A DNA stretch of 64,000 nucleotides from Erythrocercus mccallii. Its lineage: Eukaryota > Chordata > Aves > Passeriformes > Dicruridae. This document shows positions 62,240 to 64,000 of this stretch, piece by piece; position 1 is the stretch's first letter, and each line of letters begins with the position of its first letter. The position numbers and the translations under genes were made by a program. The stretch is taken from positions 1,825 to 65,824 of the forward strand of contig VZRG01002900.1 of NCBI GenBank assembly GCA_013397435.1, given 5' to 3'. Below the pieces are notes generated by a model. It was not told the origin of the DNA, made no database searches, and saw nothing but the letters and a program-made list of their open reading frames with translations.

Positions 62240-62552
62240 GAGATCTAATTACTTTCTAAGATCATCAAGTCCAGCCATTAATCCAGCATTATCAAGTTTA
62301 CCACTAAACCTTGGCCACAAGTGCCACATCTACACTACTTTAAATGCCTCCAGGGATGGTGATTCCACCACCTCCCTGAGCAGACTGTTCCAGGGAAGAA
62401 CTTTTTCCTAATATCCAATCTGTACCTCCCCTGGTGGAACTTGAGGCCATTTCCTTTTGTACAGCACTTGATTCTTGAGGAAAGAGACCAACTTCCATCC
62501 TACTACGGCCTCCTTTCAGGTAGTTGTGGAGAGTGATGAGGTCTTCTCTTTG
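62240..62552 (-). mobile_element. CR1 LINE, 3' end fragment
   Basis: The plus strand carries the antisense of a bird CR1 3' end. Landmarks in order are AAGATCATCAAGTCCAGCC, a decayed 'ccacaagtgccacatct' part, CTCCAGGGATGGTGATTCCA, CACCTCCCTGAGCAG, CTGTTCCAGGGAAGAA, TTTTTCCTAATATCCAATCT, CTCCCCTGGTGGAACTTGAGG, CCATTTCCTTTTGT, GACCAAC and CCTTTCAGGTAGTTGTGGAG. CR1 is the main LINE of birds, usually 5'-truncated and without a poly-A tail. This copy keeps only the last stretch of the ORF2 end and the 3' UTR. The terminal octamer repeat typical of CR1 is not clear at the 62240 end. The 76-codon frame at 62181-62411 is antisense to it. Confidence 0.9.
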
Positions 62553-64000
62553 ATGCCCATTAATACATCATATATTTTTATCTTATGTGTACCTTTGTAT
62601 TCAACTGCAATGAATTTAAACTTATTATTTAAAGAGTCATTTAGTATGTTTTTATATGGCCTTGTCTTCTCTTTATTGATAATAAAATTCTGTGTAGGTA
62701 CAACTGAAACTATGATCAAAATTATTCCCTAAAGAATTAACACATCAAAAGGTTTTGCTATCTGTGTACCAAGGAATAGCTTTTCTTCCTGCACTTAACA
62801 TAAACTAAGATAAATTTTGTATCCTAGGCTGAGAACTGGAGTTTGAAGGTGAAGCCTGTGACCATGCTCCAATATAAGCCCTTAGGAGCACATTTGTGGC
62901 TCTGCATGATAATCCTCATGCAGATCATCCTTCTGTAATTGTTGCAAGCTGCAGCTCCTCAGGATTGCTTACAATATTTGAAAAGTCAACAGTTCATATT
63001 CCATTAGAAGAAGGTCACTGACCGATGTTATGAAAGAAAATAAAAGTAATCGCTATAACATAATCAGAAAAGTTCTGTCCATAGTCCTTTCCTTGCAATG
63101 TTTGTTCAAAAATAATTTCTAACACTCAGAAAACTCTGGGGCTTTTTTGCTGTAAAATATAGAAATAATAGAATAATAAGATGAAGAAATAATCACCCTT
63201 AAGGGGCATGCCTGAATTTTTTATACATTCAGGACTGATAAAATTAAGTACTTCCACTAATTGTGAAATTCTTTGTGTAAATGATTAAGAATGACTGAAA
63301 ATGTTTCTCATCTTCCAAACTGATTTTTCTGTACCACAGTTCATAACCATCAAGAAAATGAACTGAGTAGGTTGAAGCAAGTGTTTATACTGTTTTTGTG
63401 TTTATTTACTGTTAGAGGCCTGTCTCTGAAATATACTGTTGGACTTACATCTCGTTACTGATATTTTCAAAAGTTTCAATAATTTGATTTAGCTGCACTT
63501 TTATGCTTCAAATATTTCCAAAAGAGCTTTACTGTTTCTTGGCTGTTTAGTGACAAATATTTCTGAAAATTATATCAACGCTTCCAGGATTTGAAGTATT
63601 AGCAGCCACAGAGGGTAAAAAGTTTACTTCTCAGCCAAGTCTATAAATGTTTTCTCATTTAAAAGAGTAATGGATGTATTGCTGGCAGTACACAAAGATT
63701 TTGTTTTACTGCAATGTATCATTTTTGTTCTTTTGTGGAGAAGGTCTATTTAATTTGCTGTCTCAGTTAAGCGATCTATATGAATAATTGTGGATGATAC
63801 TGTGATACACTTTAGCTGTTTCTGTAGCAACCACCTATGGGGTTTTGTCTGCATTTTCACATCTCTTTCCAAGAACTGCTTTTTTTTTTCCTGCAACAGT
63901 TTTGTTCTCAGAAGAGTTGCTTGAATTATTTTTATGTTCTTCATTTGCACGCTGTCTTATATGTGACAGTCCACCATGAAAAACCGAGAAATTGTTGTAT
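62553..64000. other. No gene recognised
   Basis: AT-rich DNA with short chance frames only, up to the window edge. No repeat was assigned. Confidence 0.5.

Noticed and set aside
1..64000. tRNA genes and rRNA
   Set aside because: GGTTCRANTCC-like boxes were looked for. Only loose matches (49930, 52144) without a cloverleaf were found, and no rRNA text was seen.
1..64000. CRISPR array, operon or prokaryotic defence system
   Set aside because: The sequence is vertebrate. No regularly spaced repeats or compact co-directional genes occur.

Overview
The window looks like vertebrate, almost certainly bird, nuclear DNA, and probably a passerine. It is AT-rich and has no bacterial gene organisation. 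Its datable landmarks are avian or amniote repeats: CR1 LINE 3' ends, several families of endogenous-retrovirus LTRs of the kind found in songbirds, and worn MIR/L3-type repeats shared by amniotes. Family calls were made by eye from remembered consensus patterns. The repeat boundaries, terminal dinucleotides and target-site duplications were read directly from the sequence.

Layout: (1) 1-2030 is the only gene-like regulatory region. A CpG island at about 770-1450 lies between two AT-rich flanks of opposite strand bias: A/C-rich and G-poor on the left (61-735), T-rich then G/T-rich on the right (1551-2028). A GTGAGT splice donor on the minus strand (831-836), next to two opposed E2F-like sites (794-816), suggests that a gene transcribed leftwards starts here and continues beyond the left edge. 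The right flank suggests divergent transcription as well. (2) 2031 to 64000 is about 62 kb without any exon I can support. It is either intergenic or a very long intron. Every open reading frame in it is short, unlike any family I know, and explained by chance or by repeats. (3) The repeats in this desert are two solo LTRs of one family (8396-8827 and 39720-40156, both minus strand, each flanked by a perfect 4-bp duplication); a block of two minus-strand LTR pieces (about 17985-18955); a complete plus-strand LTR (50306-50843) whose upstream part is the same family as the 18735-18955 fragment; an LTR-like, promoter-bearing element (about 35620-36348); a younger CR1 end (62240-62552), an old CR1 fragment (about 38195-38795); and four MIR/L3-type fossils (22183, 27505, 46526, 60640).

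No complete protein-coding gene, rRNA, tRNA, CRISPR array or prokaryote-style system is visible. The most informative observations are the probable divergent E2F-type promoter at the left end and the matched solo-LTR pair.
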